A DNA stretch of 64,000 nucleotides from Hungatella_A sp034142505 (GTDB lineage: Bacteria; Bacillota; Clostridia; Lachnospirales; Lachnospiraceae). Where the stretch lies: assembly GCA_034142505.1 (NCBI GenBank), contig JAWZDV010000012.1, positions 62,001 to 126,000 on the forward strand, in the 5' to 3' direction. The notes below the pieces were generated by a model. The model did not search any database and had not been told where the DNA came from. It saw nothing but the letters and a program-made list of their open reading frames with translations. Shown in pieces: positions 26,655 to 36,418 of this stretch. Within the stretch, counting starts at the first letter, position 1, and each line of letters begins with the position of its first letter. The translations under genes and the position numbers were made by a program.

Positions 26655-28913
26655 CTATTTCAACTTCCAAATATCCCGGTTATATTCCCCAATGGTTCTG
26701 TCGGAAGAAAAATAACCTGCCTTACTGGTATTGACTAACATCTTCTTCGCCCATGCCATCCGGTCCTCGTAGTCGCTGTACGCCTGTTCTCTCGTCTTCA
26801 CATAATCCTCATAATCAAGCAGGGTCATGAACCAGTCCTTGTTCAGCAGTTCCTTGTACAGCCGCTCCAGATTCTCCTTCTGTCCGATCTCTAACAGCTC
26901 CGGTCCCACGATGAAATCAACCACCTCCCTGATATCGGCATGTTCCTCGTAATAATCCTTGGAACAGTAATCCGCCTTTGCATAGTGTTCGATCACCGTC
27001 TCGCTGGACTCGCCAAAGATATAGATATTCTCTTTTCCGACCAGCTGCGCAATCTCCACATTGGCCCCGTCCATGGTTCCCAGGGTCACTGCGCCGTTCA
27101 GCATAAACTTCATATTGCCGGTTCCGCTGGCCTCCTTGGATGCCAAGGAAATCTGCTGGGAAATATCGCAGGCCGGGATCAACTTCTCCGCCTGGGTCAC
27201 ATTGTAGTTCTCAATCATAACGACCTTCAAATAGGGGCTGACCTCCGGGTCGTTGTTCACCAATTCCTGGAGACAGAGAATCAGGTGGATGATATCCTTG
27301 GCGATCACATAAGCCGGCGCCGCCTTCGCTCCGAAGATGACGGTGACCGGTCTTGCCGGCAGCTTGCCGCCCTTGATCTCCAAGTATTTGCGGATCACAT
27401 ACAGGGCGTTCATCTGCTGTCTCTTGTACTCGTGGAGACGCTTGATCTGGATGTCGTAGATGGAATTCTCGTCGATCTCCACGCCCTGGGTTCTCTTCAA
27501 ATACTCTTTTAACTCGATTTTATTGCGCATCTTGATGTCCAGAAGCTCCTGTAACACTTCTTTGTCATCGCGGAATTTTTCTAAAGATTCCAGCTTCATG
27601 GCGTCTTCCTTGAAGCCGTCCCCGATGGTTTCCTCCAGCATATTTGCCAGAGGACGGTTGCAGTGAAGCAGCCATCTGCGGAAGGTAATGCCGTTGGTCT
27701 TGTTGTTAAACTTCTCCGGGTAGATCTCGTAGAAGCCGTGGAGTTCATTTTCCTTCAGGATCTCCGTGTGGAGGTAGGCCACGCCGTTGACGCTAAAACC
27801 GTAGTGGATATCCATGTGGGCCATGTGGACCCGGTCGCTCTTGTCGATGATCGCCAGGCTGGTGTCGTCGAATTTTCTCCGCACCTTGTCATCCAGAATC
27901 TCGATGATGGGAACCAGCTGGGGAACCACTTTCTTCAAGTAGGCAATCGGCCATTTCTCCAGCGCTTCGGCCAGGATCGTGTGGTTGGTGTAGGCGCAGG
28001 TCTTGGACACGATTTCGATGGCGTCATCCAGTTCAATGCCGCGCTCCATCAGCAGCCGGATCAACTCCGGAATCACCATGGACGGATGGGTGTCGTTGAT
28101 CTGGATCACGGCGTAATCCGGCAGGTCGTAAAGCTTGCAGCCTTTCGATACGCACTCATCCAAGATATATCTGGCGCCGTTGCTGACCATAAAATACTGC
28201 TGGAAAATCCGCAGCAGCCGGCCTTTCTCGTCGCTGTCATCCGGGTATAAAAACAGGGTTAAGTTCTTTTTGATATCCTCTTTGTCAAAGGAAATGCCGT
28301 CGGTCACAATACTCTCGTCCACCGTCTCGATATCGAACAAATGAAGCAGGTTCGTGCGGTTGTGGTAACCGGTCACGGCGATATCATACAGTCTGGAATG
28401 AACCGTCAAATTGCCGAATTTCACCGGATAGGAAACCCCGGTGCGTTTCAGCCAGCTGTGATCCTCAATCCAGGGATTCTTGACCTCTTTCTGAAGGTTG
28501 TTCTCAAATTCCTGCTTGAACAGACCAAGATGATAGTTCAGACCGATGCCGTCACCATTGAGGCCCAGGGTCGCGATGGAGTCAAGGAAACAGGCCGCCA
28601 GTCTTCCGAGGCCGCCATTGCCGAGAGATGGCTCCGGCTCCACTTCCTCGATGGCGCAAATATCCCTGCCGTGAGCCGCCAGTTCCTCCCGCACTTCCTC
28701 GTAGATTCCCAGGTTAATTAAGTTGTTGGAGAGAAGCTTGCCGATCAGGAATTCGGCGGAAATGTAGTATAGCTTTTTCTTTCCTTCCGTACTCCTCTTT
28801 TCTTCCGCCATCTGGGATGTGATGGAGAGAAGGGCGTGGTATAACTCCTCGTTGGTGCATTGGTCTATCTGTTTTCCATAATTCACTTTTACATAGTCTG
28901 TTACATTCATCAT
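26655..28913 (-). CDS. glgP: Glycogen phosphorylase
   Basis: Releases glucose 1-phosphate from alpha-1,4-glucan ends with phosphate. The 752-residue protein has the usual family order: EPEPSLGNGGLGRLAACFLDS near residue 95, INDTHPS and KRLHEYKRQQMN, and the PLP-lysine region SGTGNMKFMLNGA near residue 600. AAGGAG sits 8 bases before ATG 28913. It is shorter than the 800-residue E. coli forms, as is common for clostridial homologues. Single gene; a terminator follows, and no other glg genes are nearby. Confidence 0.95.
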   Translation of the reverse strand: MMNVTDYVKVNYGKQIDQCTNEELYHALLSITSQMAEEKRSTEGKKKLYYISAEFLIGKLLSNNLINLGIYEEVREELAAHGRDICAIEEVEPEPSLGNGGLGRLAACFLDSIATLGLNGDGIGLNYHLGLFKQEFENNLQKEVKNPWIEDHSWLKRTGVSYPVKFGNLTVHSRLYDIAVTGYHNRTNLLHLFDIETVDESIVTDGISFDKEDIKKNLTLFLYPDDSDEKGRLLRIFQQYFMVSNGARYILDECVSKGCKLYDLPDYAVIQINDTHPSMVIPELIRLLMERGIELDDAIEIVSKTCAYTNHTILAEALEKWPIAYLKKVVPQLVPIIEILDDKVRRKFDDTSLAIIDKSDRVHMAHMDIHYGFSVNGVAYLHTEILKENELHGFYEIYPEKFNNKTNGITFRRWLLHCNRPLANMLEETIGDGFKEDAMKLESLEKFRDDKEVLQELLDIKMRNKIELKEYLKRTQGVEIDENSIYDIQIKRLHEYKRQQMNALYVIRKYLEIKGGKLPARPVTVIFGAKAAPAYVIAKDIIHLILCLQELVNNDPEVSPYLKVVMIENYNVTQAEKLIPACDISQQISLASKEASGTGNMKFMLNGAVTLGTMDGANVEIAQLVGKENIYIFGESSETVIEHYAKADYCSKDYYEEHADIREVVDFIVGPELLEIGQKENLERLYKELLNKDWFMTLLDYEDYVKTREQAYSDYEDRMAWAKKMLVNTSKAGYFSSDRTIGEYNRDIWKLK

Positions 28914-29013
28914 CGTTAAAACTCCTTTCAGAATCTCCCGGCCAATCCGCGGGAATCCATTGAATCTATGATTTCCTGTTATGATGATTGTAATACTATG
29001 ATTTCTTTTTTTC

Positions 29014-29043
29014 TTGTCATATCATTTCAAAATATGGTACAAT
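29014..29043 (+). promoter_or_regulatory. Promoter of the AraC gene
   Basis: TTGTCA (29014-29019), an 18-base spacer and TACAAT (29038-29043), about 40 bases before the AraC start. Confidence 0.7.
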
Positions 29044-29085
29044 ACTATCATTTAAAGCAAAACTTTATCAAACAAAGGTGATTTT

Positions 29086-29964
29086 ATGAATATTATCCAG
29101 TACGAAAACTATCAAGAAAAGAAAGAACATGGGCAGTCTGAGTTTCCCTATATCACCTACCCCTGCTCCATCCCCCTGGATTTTTCCAGAGTTCCGCTGC
29201 ATTGGCATGACGAGATGGAGATTGTCTATATCAAAAAAGGGCGAGGTATCGTCTCAATTGATTTTACAGTATATCATGTGAAGGCGGGGGACATCCTCGT
29301 GATTGTGCCTGGACAGCTCCACACCATAGAACAGGAAGAAAGCCTGTCCATGGAATATGAAAATATTATCTTTCAGCTGGGAATGTTTACAGCGAGACAG
29401 GGAGACGCGGGGATGGAGGAATTCTTTGCGCCAATGCTGAAACGGACGCTGTTTGTCCCCTCCTATCTCCACCCGGGCTGCGACGGGTATGAGGAAGCCG
29501 CGGCCTGCCTTGACCGGGCCGACGCTCTCTGTGACAAACGGCCAAAGGCGTATCAGCTTGGGGTGAAGGGCCAGCTGTTCCAGCTGTTCTTTCTGCTGTT
29601 CTCCCGCTCCACAGGCGACAGCAGCACCCCGGCCAGACATGACAAATCACTGGAGAAAACAAAGCTGATTCTCAAATACATCGAGACTCACTACATGGAG
29701 AAAATCTCCATAAAAGAAATGGCCGAAGCCTGCGGCTTCAGCCAGTCTCATTTTATGAAGTTTTTTAAATCGGCCGTGGGAGAACCATTTACCAGCTATT
29801 TAAACAGCTACCGCCTCACCATGGCGTCAAGACTGCTCCTCTCCTCCAGCTCCAGCATTCTGGATATCGCCCAGGAGACCGGGTTTGACAATCTCTCTTA
29901 TTTTAACCGCAGCTTTAAAAATGCCTTCGGAATGACTCCCCGGGAATTCCGCCGCAGACAGTGA
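29086..29964 (+). CDS. AraC-family transcriptional regulator
   Basis: A 292-residue regulator with an N-terminal cupin (LHWHDEMEIVYIKKG, residues about 38-55; GDILVIVPGQLH) and two C-terminal helix-turn-helix motifs (MAEACGFSQSHFMKFFK; ETGFDNLSYFNRSFKNAFG). Usually such proteins activate sugar-utilisation genes. It is convergent with lacI and divergent from glgP, so glgP control is possible but unproven. Confidence 0.9.
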   Translation: MNIIQYENYQEKKEHGQSEFPYITYPCSIPLDFSRVPLHWHDEMEIVYIKKGRGIVSIDFTVYHVKAGDILVIVPGQLHTIEQEESLSMEYENIIFQLGMFTARQGDAGMEEFFAPMLKRTLFVPSYLHPGCDGYEEAAACLDRADALCDKRPKAYQLGVKGQLFQLFFLLFSRSTGDSSTPARHDKSLEKTKLILKYIETHYMEKISIKEMAEACGFSQSHFMKFFKSAVGEPFTSYLNSYRLTMASRLLLSSSSSILDIAQETGFDNLSYFNRSFKNAFGMTPREFRRRQ

Positions 29965-29984
29965 CGCAAGCGCCTTTGCACCGA

Positions 29985-31001
29985 TCAAATCGTCCGGTCG
30001 GCAACGCTGTCTCTCTCCACAAAAGAAGTCGATACCACTTCTTTGCTCTTGGGGCGGGACGGGTCCTGGACAATAGAAATGATTTTTTTTGCCGCCAGTT
30101 CCCCCATCAGTTCCATCTCCACATGGATTGTCGTCAGCCTCGGCGTAATCAACTCCCCAAGAGGCACATCATCAAATCCGATGATAGAGACCTCCTCCGG
30201 CAGCAAAATGCCTGCTTCTTTCATCGCCCGGATTGCTCCCATAGCCATAAAATCATTATCAGCAAAAAACGCTGTTGGTAATTCCGGCTTCTTCTCCAGC
30301 CACTTGCGCATACTCTCATACGCCCCATTGGTGCTGATCCCAACATCACAGACATACTGTTCCTGCAAAGGACACCCTGCCTTGTCCAGATAAAAACGCA
30401 GTGCCTCCTCCCTGTCACGCAGCGGATAGGAGCGCAGGTTCGAGCGTATGTAACCGATTTTCGTATGCCCCTTTTGATTCAGATATTCTACAATTTTACG
30501 AACGCTGTCTCTCGCATTCGTAATCAGACATTCTAAATCCATATCATCAGACCAGTAGCCAATTAAAACAAGCGGTAAGTTTGATTCTTTAAACTTCTGA
30601 ATTTCTGATTCCTCAACCTCGCTGCCCATAATCACAATTCCGTGAGTCCGGTCATTTAAAAGAGCCTCTAAATCCTGCTGGTACGAATTGGCCGACACGT
30701 CCAAATAATTGACGGCAACTTCAAAACCTGCTTTTTCACATACACGTTCCGCCCCTTTTATGGCCATTGGCAAAACAGGACTCTCGGCAAAATCCGAACC
30801 CGGCAGACGGTAAACAATAAAACGAATCTTATTGCACTCAAGCTGATTGATATATCCCAGTTCTTTTGCCACTTCAAAAATACGTTCGGATGTCTCCGGC
30901 TTCACTCCACGTTTTCTATTCAAGGCATTGGAAACCGTTGCTTTCGAATATCCCGTAATATCACTGATTGTATTAATATTTGGTCTGGTTGACTTTCTCA
31001 T
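29985..31001 (-). CDS. LacI-family regulator
   Basis: A 338-residue repressor with an N-terminal lac-type helix-turn-helix (INTISDITGYSKATVSNALNR) and a periplasmic-binding-like sugar domain. ATG 31001 is preferred: the -10 box at 31034-31039 would make an upstream ATG (31022) almost leaderless, while 31001 has a weak GGGGTG site. It follows the sulfatase on the same strand but has its own promoter, and is the likely controller of the sugar importer-sulfatase operon. Confidence 0.92.
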   Translation of the reverse strand: MRKSTRPNINTISDITGYSKATVSNALNRKRGVKPETSERIFEVAKELGYINQLECNKIRFIVYRLPGSDFAESPVLPMAIKGAERVCEKAGFEVAVNYLDVSANSYQQDLEALLNDRTHGIVIMGSEVEESEIQKFKESNLPLVLIGYWSDDMDLECLITNARDSVRKIVEYLNQKGHTKIGYIRSNLRSYPLRDREEALRFYLDKAGCPLQEQYVCDVGISTNGAYESMRKWLEKKPELPTAFFADNDFMAMGAIRAMKEAGILLPEEVSIIGFDDVPLGELITPRLTTIHVEMELMGELAAKKIISIVQDPSRPKSKEVVSTSFVERDSVADRTI

Positions 31002-31033
31002 AGACACCCCAATCGTTTTCATTCATATGTGCT

Positions 31034-31062
31034 ATTATATCAAATATACGAATTAGAAACAA
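31034..31062 (-). promoter_or_regulatory. Promoter of lacI
   Basis: On the minus strand TTGTTT (31057-31062), a 17-base spacer and TATAAT (31034-31039), in the gap between the sulfatase and the LacI gene. Confidence 0.65.
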
Positions 31063-31087
31063 TTATATTTAACGAAATTTTACAGGA

Positions 31088-32443
31088 TCATCCCACATCC
31101 GCGCTATCATACATTGCAATGATATATGGGTGATCCTCCTGATACTCCGTTAATGGTTTCGGATGGTCCACTCTTCCCACCGGACGCACCCCGCTTCCGG
31201 CCACACCGCTGGCCGCATCTCCAAGTTCCTTTCGGCAGTCCTCCAACAGCATTTCCAGTCTTGTTACCACATCCGGATGTTCCTCATAACAGTTATTGGC
31301 CTCTTTTATATCCTCCTCCAGATTATAAAGAAGCTGTACCTGCTCCCCATTTTTTCTCACATGCAGCTTCCATTTTCCCTCTCTCACGGCTTCCAGATCA
31401 TTCATGAAATAATAAAAAAAGGTATTCCTGGAAGCGGTTTCTGTCTTTCCGGTCAGCAGGGGCGAAAAATCAATCCCGTCTATGGCAATTCCCTCCCGCG
31501 GTTTGGTTTTGCAAAGAGATGCAAACGTAGGGAGAAAATCCAGGGAAGATAGTATATGATGACATACAGTACCCCCAGGCACGTGCCCAGGCCAGTACAG
31601 GATACAGGGAACTCTCTGTCCCCCCTCCCACGTCGTGCCCTTGTTTCCCCTCAGGGGTCCGTTACTTCCCCCATGGGTTCCTCTTCCTCCATTATCCGAT
31701 GTAAAAATAACCAGCGTGCGTTCTGTCAGTCCCTCCCGCTCCAACTGATGTAACAAGCAATCAGCCGCCCAGTCTATACACTCCACACAGGCTCCATAGT
31801 CCCCGTTGATCGAATTCTTCACAAACCGTTCCGGCGCATAGAGAGGCAGGTGAACATGCATATGCGCAAGATAGAGAAAAAATGGCTCTTCCCTGTGCTG
31901 ATGTATAAAATCCGTGCACTGTTCTACATACCGCTCTGTCAGCGAACGCTGCTCCGGCTGTTCCTGAACGACCTCATCATTATGGATCAAAGGAAGCGGC
32001 GGATTGTTCTCACGGCCAATCTGTCTCCCCATATCATTGCTGTACGGCAGTCCAAAGTACTCTTCAAATCCATGACGGGCCGGCAGAAATTCCGGCTGGT
32101 CACCGCAATGCCATTTACCAACGATCTTCGTTCGATACCCGTTTTCCTTCAGTAAATCTGCAACTGTCGTCTCCTGCGGGCTCAGCCCCACTCCCTGTCC
32201 CGGAAACAGTACCCATTCTCCGTCAAAATCCCCAAATCCGATCCTTGGCGGATAACATCCCGTTAACATTCCCCCCCGGGACGGGGAACACACCGGTGAT
32301 GCCATATAAAAATCGGTCAGTTTCATTCCCGCTTTGGCCATCCGGTCAATGGCCGGAGTTCGATTTATTTCTGAACCATAACAGCCCAAATCCCCATACC
32401 CTAAATCATCGCAGTTTATCAGGATTATATTCGGTTTATCCAT
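31088..32443 (-). CDS. Sulfatase, Cys-type
   Basis: A 451-residue sulfatase of the alkaline phosphatase superfamily. NIILINCDDLGYGDLGCYG gives the calcium-binding aspartates, and CSPSRGG (C52) is the site where cysteine is oxidised to formylglycine by an anaerobic radical-SAM maturase, which is not in the window. IVGKWHCG and FTSDNGGRGTHGG follow as usual. No signal peptide is seen, so it would act in the cytoplasm on an imported sulfated saccharide brought in by the ABC importer encoded just upstream (13 bases). Confidence 0.92.
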   Translation of the reverse strand: MDKPNIILINCDDLGYGDLGCYGSEINRTPAIDRMAKAGMKLTDFYMASPVCSPSRGGMLTGCYPPRIGFGDFDGEWVLFPGQGVGLSPQETTVADLLKENGYRTKIVGKWHCGDQPEFLPARHGFEEYFGLPYSNDMGRQIGRENNPPLPLIHNDEVVQEQPEQRSLTERYVEQCTDFIHQHREEPFFLYLAHMHVHLPLYAPERFVKNSINGDYGACVECIDWAADCLLHQLEREGLTERTLVIFTSDNGGRGTHGGSNGPLRGNKGTTWEGGQRVPCILYWPGHVPGGTVCHHILSSLDFLPTFASLCKTKPREGIAIDGIDFSPLLTGKTETASRNTFFYYFMNDLEAVREGKWKLHVRKNGEQVQLLYNLEEDIKEANNCYEEHPDVVTRLEMLLEDCRKELGDAASGVAGSGVRPVGRVDHPKPLTEYQEDHPYIIAMYDSADVG

Positions 32444-32456
32444 CCGTGTTTCCTCC

Positions 32457-33329
32457 CTAACCTTTCATGCCGGTGGTAACAATACCCTCAACAAAATATT
32501 TTTGTGCAAATATAAATAACACGAACAACGGTAATATAATTATGGTGGTAGCCGCCATTAAATACTGCCAGTAAACCGTGACCTCTGACGCAAATTTTGC
32601 AACCACCGCTACCTGTGCTGTCATCATCTCTTCTTTGTTAACCATAATCAGCGGCCACATGTAATCATTCCAGGTCTGCGTTGCCTTCAGCACCGCCAGC
32701 GTGGCCAGAATTGGTTTACTTAACGGTAAGTAAATGCGAATATAAGCTGTGATCCTGGAACATCCATCCACTTTTGCAGCATCATCCAAAGAAGCCGGGA
32801 AATTCAAATAAAACTGCCGGCACAAAAACACACCGAAAGGTCCTGCTATATAGGGAAGAATCAAGCCTGCATAAGTATTGATCAGCCCTGTTCCGCCGGC
32901 CCCCAGGATATTATTTCCACCGGCAAGCGGAAAGTTCTTTAAGATCACAAACACTGAAATCATGGTAACCTGTGATGGAACCATCATCCCGATCAGCGCA
33001 AAGAAAAACAACAGATTTCTTCCACGAAACGGAATCCTGGCAAAGCCATAACCTGCCAGAGAATTGATCATTAAGCTGATCCCCACCGTCACACAGGTAA
33101 CGACCAAAGAATTCGTTAAGTATCTGCCCCAGTCTCCATGCTTCATGGCTTCTGCATAATTGGAAAACAGCCATTGTTCCGGCAAGATCTTAAACTCAGG
33201 AGCCAGAATCTCCGGCAGCGTTTTTAACGATGCCATAAACATCAGGAAAAACGGCAAAAGCATCAACAGCAGCAGAACCGCCACCAGCAAAAGCGTCACC
33301 GCTCTGCTTATTTTTTTTCTTGTATTCAA
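32457..33329 (-). CDS. Carbohydrate ABC importer permease (MalG-like)
   Basis: A 290-residue permease with six spans and the EAA-like motif DDAAKVDGCSRITAYIRIYLPLSKP near residue 195. Starts at TTG 33329, 9 bases after AAGGAGG. Second permease of the operon, 21 bases downstream of the first. Its ATPase is not encoded here, as is usual for CUT1 systems that share an MsmX-type ATPase. Confidence 0.92.
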   Translation of the reverse strand: MNTRKKISRAVTLLLVAVLLLLMLLPFFLMFMASLKTLPEILAPEFKILPEQWLFSNYAEAMKHGDWGRYLTNSLVVTCVTVGISLMINSLAGYGFARIPFRGRNLLFFFALIGMMVPSQVTMISVFVILKNFPLAGGNNILGAGGTGLINTYAGLILPYIAGPFGVFLCRQFYLNFPASLDDAAKVDGCSRITAYIRIYLPLSKPILATLAVLKATQTWNDYMWPLIMVNKEEMMTAQVAVVAKFASEVTVYWQYLMAATTIIILPLFVLFIFAQKYFVEGIVTTGMKG

Positions 33330-33350
33330 AACTTAGCCCCTCCTTACCAA

Positions 33351-34235
33351 TTATCCGATATCCGTATCCTGCCCCTGATTGCCAAAGCGGAAATTAATTA
33401 AGGTAATAATCGATACTATCACCATCAGCACCACCGAGATTGCAGATGCATATCCCATCTTAAATTCGGTAAAACCACGGATGTAAATTTGATGAACAAT
33501 GGTTGTCGTTGCGTTCATCGGGCCTCCGTTCGTCAGGACATTGACCTGCTCAAATACGTTAAAGGATGAAATACAGGTCGTGATAAATAGGAAGAATGTC
33601 GTCGGCTGCAACATAGGAAGTGTGATATTCCAAAAACGCTGGATGCCATTGGCTCCGTCAATTTCTGCAGCCTCATACAGATAACCCGGTATTCCCTTGA
33701 TTCCTGATAAAAATATCAGCATACAGTATCCTAAGTTTTTCCACAGGCTCACAACTGCCACGCAGATCATAGCAAGCTTTGGGTCCTTCAGCCACGTACT
33801 GGCTTCCAATCCCAGTGTTGTCAGTATTTTGTTTAAAAATCCTGCTCCCGGGTCGAACATCCACAGCCATATGGTAGATGCACAGACCATGGAAATCAGG
33901 TAAGGCATATAAAATCCTGATCGGAAGATCCCCATTCCCTTTGTTTCGCCGGAAAGCAGCAAGGCCAGCAAAAGCCCGATTGCCATACTTGGAGCAATAT
34001 ACATCAGCGAGTACACCAGCGTATTGACCAGGGCCTTTTTAAATAAAGGATCTTTCGCCAAAGCGATGTAATTACTCAGTCCAACAAAATCACTGCTTTT
34101 ATAAAGATTATAATTGGTAAAGCTGTTCATGACTGCCGTTCCAATTGGTAACAAAATTAAAAATAGAAAGAACACATAAAATGGCATAATAAACAGATAA
34201 CCGACCCGCTCATTCCCAATGCGCTTTTGCTTCAT
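33351..34235 (-). CDS. Carbohydrate ABC importer permease (MalF-like)
   Basis: A 294-residue permease with six spans and the EAA motif YEAAEIDGANGIQRFWNITLP. ATG 34235 is chosen because AGGGAG precedes it; an upstream ATG at 34262 overlaps the end of the binding-protein gene. Partner of the next permease. Confidence 0.9.
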   Translation of the reverse strand: MKQKRIGNERVGYLFIMPFYVFFLFLILLPIGTAVMNSFTNYNLYKSSDFVGLSNYIALAKDPLFKKALVNTLVYSLMYIAPSMAIGLLLALLLSGETKGMGIFRSGFYMPYLISMVCASTIWLWMFDPGAGFLNKILTTLGLEASTWLKDPKLAMICVAVVSLWKNLGYCMLIFLSGIKGIPGYLYEAAEIDGANGIQRFWNITLPMLQPTTFFLFITTCISSFNVFEQVNVLTNGGPMNATTTIVHQIYIRGFTEFKMGYASAISVVLMVIVSIITLINFRFGNQGQDTDIG

Positions 34236-34264
34236 TCTGCAGTCTCCCTTCCCGCTCGTCATGT

Positions 34265-35608
34265 CTAAGGAACAAGCAGCTCTGATTCCAACAGTCCCAT
34301 TGCATCATCCAGCGCCTGCTGTGCCGGCTTTTGTCCATACATCGCCTCTTCGAAAGCAATATTTAAATATTTTTCAAATAATGCCGACCATTCTACTTTC
34401 GGCATCCCCTGGCAGAACGCCAAAGACTCCAGATACACCGGTCCAACTTCCGGAAATTCTGCAATAAATTCATCCGAAATATCGGTTCTCACCGGTGATG
34501 AGCCTGCATCTGTCATAAGTTTCAACACAGATTCCCTGGTAAAGAGAAATTTCATAAAATCCCATGCCCATTCCTTATGCTTGCTTTCTTCACTCATGAA
34601 CATAATCTGGCTTCCGCCGAAACAACTGTTATTTACACGGCCCGGCATAGGTGCATACATCAGTTCATCGGCCCAGTCAACGCCGCTTGCTTTGATTGTT
34701 TTATAGGTGTTCAGAGAGCCGAACATGATAGATGCTTTGCCCAGTTCAAAAGGATTCTGATCCATATTGGCACTGTATGGAATCACCAGATTATTTTTTC
34801 CATAAGAAGCCAGATAATCCAATGCCTCCGCTGTGGCTGCCTCATTAAATACCGGTTTATTATGTTCCTCATCCACGAGAAGTCCGCCATTCTGACGTGC
34901 AAATGAGATAAATACCGCATGTCCAAGAGCTGTTGGCATTGCCGCTCCCGCGCGAACGACACTGTTTCCCTCCCGTATTGTTAATTTTTCAGCAGCATCG
35001 TATAATGCCTCCCAGGTTGCCGGAGGGGACTCAGGATCTAAGCCTGCTTCTAAAAAATGGTCCTTCCTGTAAAGCATAAAGGTTGCTTCCATATTGACTG
35101 CAACTCCATAACACTGATCCTTGTAGCTGGCTACATCATAAGCCGTCTGGATGATCTTATCTTTTTCTTCCCATTGATCTATGTATTCATCCAAGGCTGC
35201 ATATTGACCCAGCGATGCGCGTTGGGCTATCGTACTAATCGGTGCACGGACAAGATCCGGGGCTGAACCACTGGCATATAACGTGTTTAATTTGGTTTCC
35301 AATTCGGCTCCAAAACTGTACTGTTGATATTCAATCGTTACATTTGGATGCATCGTTGTATACTCTGCTATCAGTTCTTTGTATGTTTTTTCTGCCAGTT
35401 CATCTGTTCCGGCCCGAACAAAAGTCAGAGTGACCGGCTCATCAGAAAGACCGGCTGTTTCACCGTATGCTTCTTCTGCTGGTGATGACTTTGAAGATAC
35501 CTGTTCTGAAGAGTCAGGTGCCGCTTCACGTCCACACGCGGAAAGCATACTGGTGCAAATGAAACCAGCCAAAAGTAAAGTTACAGGTCTGCGAATGCTC
35601 TTTTTCAT
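34265..35608 (-). CDS. Extracellular sugar-binding lipoprotein
   Basis: A 447-residue ABC solute-binding protein of family 1. The signal peptide ends in a lipobox (SMLSAC, C25), followed by a serine/glutamate-rich linker and a binding domain beginning VTLTFVRAGTDE. First gene of the importer-permease-sulfatase operon, so its ligand is probably a sulfated oligosaccharide or glycosaminoglycan fragment; this is inference. Confidence 0.92.
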   Translation of the reverse strand: MKKSIRRPVTLLLAGFICTSMLSACGREAAPDSSEQVSSKSSPAEEAYGETAGLSDEPVTLTFVRAGTDELAEKTYKELIAEYTTMHPNVTIEYQQYSFGAELETKLNTLYASGSAPDLVRAPISTIAQRASLGQYAALDEYIDQWEEKDKIIQTAYDVASYKDQCYGVAVNMEATFMLYRKDHFLEAGLDPESPPATWEALYDAAEKLTIREGNSVVRAGAAMPTALGHAVFISFARQNGGLLVDEEHNKPVFNEAATAEALDYLASYGKNNLVIPYSANMDQNPFELGKASIMFGSLNTYKTIKASGVDWADELMYAPMPGRVNNSCFGGSQIMFMSEESKHKEWAWDFMKFLFTRESVLKLMTDAGSSPVRTDISDEFIAEFPEVGPVYLESLAFCQGMPKVEWSALFEKYLNIAFEEAMYGQKPAQQALDDAMGLLESELLVP

Positions 35609-35914
35609 AAAAATCCCCTTTCACTTTTAAATAATTACAAAACTATATATCTATTTTTTTATTTCTGTAAATGAAGTATAACAGAATATTTTTAGCTGTT
35701 CAATTGGTATTTCAGCCATTTTTTCATTATTTTTTTGTTATATTTTACTATTTTTTTAAATTTATTCCGTGTTTTTATTTGTACTCCCCCGCCTTAATAG
35801 CTAAATTTTATATAAACTATTTTTATTTAATTTTATATCTATGCGTACAAAAATGAGGGTGTCGCAAAATCATCAAAATAGATGATTGAGTGGCACCCTC
35901 ACTCTACACGCAGA

Positions 35915-35962
35915 AAAAAATCAGGAGAAAATCATTTTTTATTGACTTTCTCCTGATTTTTT
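35915..35962. terminator. Hairpin terminator within the IS remnant
   Basis: Arms 35915-35930 and 35947-35962 match over 16 bp and are flanked by A and T runs, so they can end transcription in both directions. Confidence 0.8.
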
Positions 35963-35995
35963 CGTACTTTAATAAGCGTACGGTTTTTCTTGTTT

Positions 35996-36240
35996 TTATG
36001 CACTCACTTTTAGGTCAAACAAATAGCTTCCCGTCCGCTCATCCTGGATTTTTCTATGTAGTTTATTTAGATTGTACCCCATTCCTAACAGGAGAATCTC
36101 CAGTTTTACCTTCTTCTTACTCCGCAGCAGGAACCGCTGGAATCCATAATCATTTTTTAAAACGCCAAAGGCTCCCTCTACCTGGATCGAGCGGTTCATC
36201 CGGTACTTAATTCACTTCTCGCTCTGTATGTTTTGATACG
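35996..36240 (-). pseudogene. IS1182-family transposase, C-terminal fragment
   Basis: NRSIQVEGAFGVLKNDYGF and FLLRSKKKVKLEILLLGMGYNLNKLH are the C-terminal part of IS1182-type DDE transposases. An in-frame TGA a few codons upstream of the first Met, and the missing N-terminal and catalytic portion, mark it as non-functional. Confidence 0.8.
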
Positions 36241-36277
36241 ATTCCCCGCAATTGTCTACTTGACGGGGAGCAGTTCA

Positions 36278-36296
36278 CTACTTTTGCAACAGCCCC
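36278..36296. repeat. 19-bp repeat, copy 1 (IS end)
   Basis: CTACTTTTGCAACAGCCCC, identical in sequence and orientation to 39051-39069. Both are right ends of insertion elements. Confidence 0.85.
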
Positions 36297-36418
36297 TTTC
36301 TTATATAAAAAAGGTATTTGCTTTTTTTAATAAAAACCTCAATGCATTACAATGATAAATAATGCACTCTAACTCCACAGTTTGTTACTAGTCACCAGCA
36401 TATTCTTATTAATATTTA

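Larger units (their letters stand above)
35853..36296 (-). mobile_element. Degraded IS1182-like element
   Basis: Related ends bound about 440 bases: GAGGGTGTCGCAAAA at the left and, on the other strand, GGGGCTGTTGCAAAA at the right. Only the C-terminal part of the transposase is left (about 36199 back to 35996), so most of the element is lost. A perfect 16-bp hairpin (35915-35930/35947-35962) with A and T tails lies inside and may act as a bidirectional terminator. Confidence 0.7.

Noticed and set aside
35609..35852. Origin-like AT-rich region upstream of the sugar-binding lipoprotein
   Set aside because: No DnaA boxes or iterons; plain AT-rich promoter region followed by the IS remnant.
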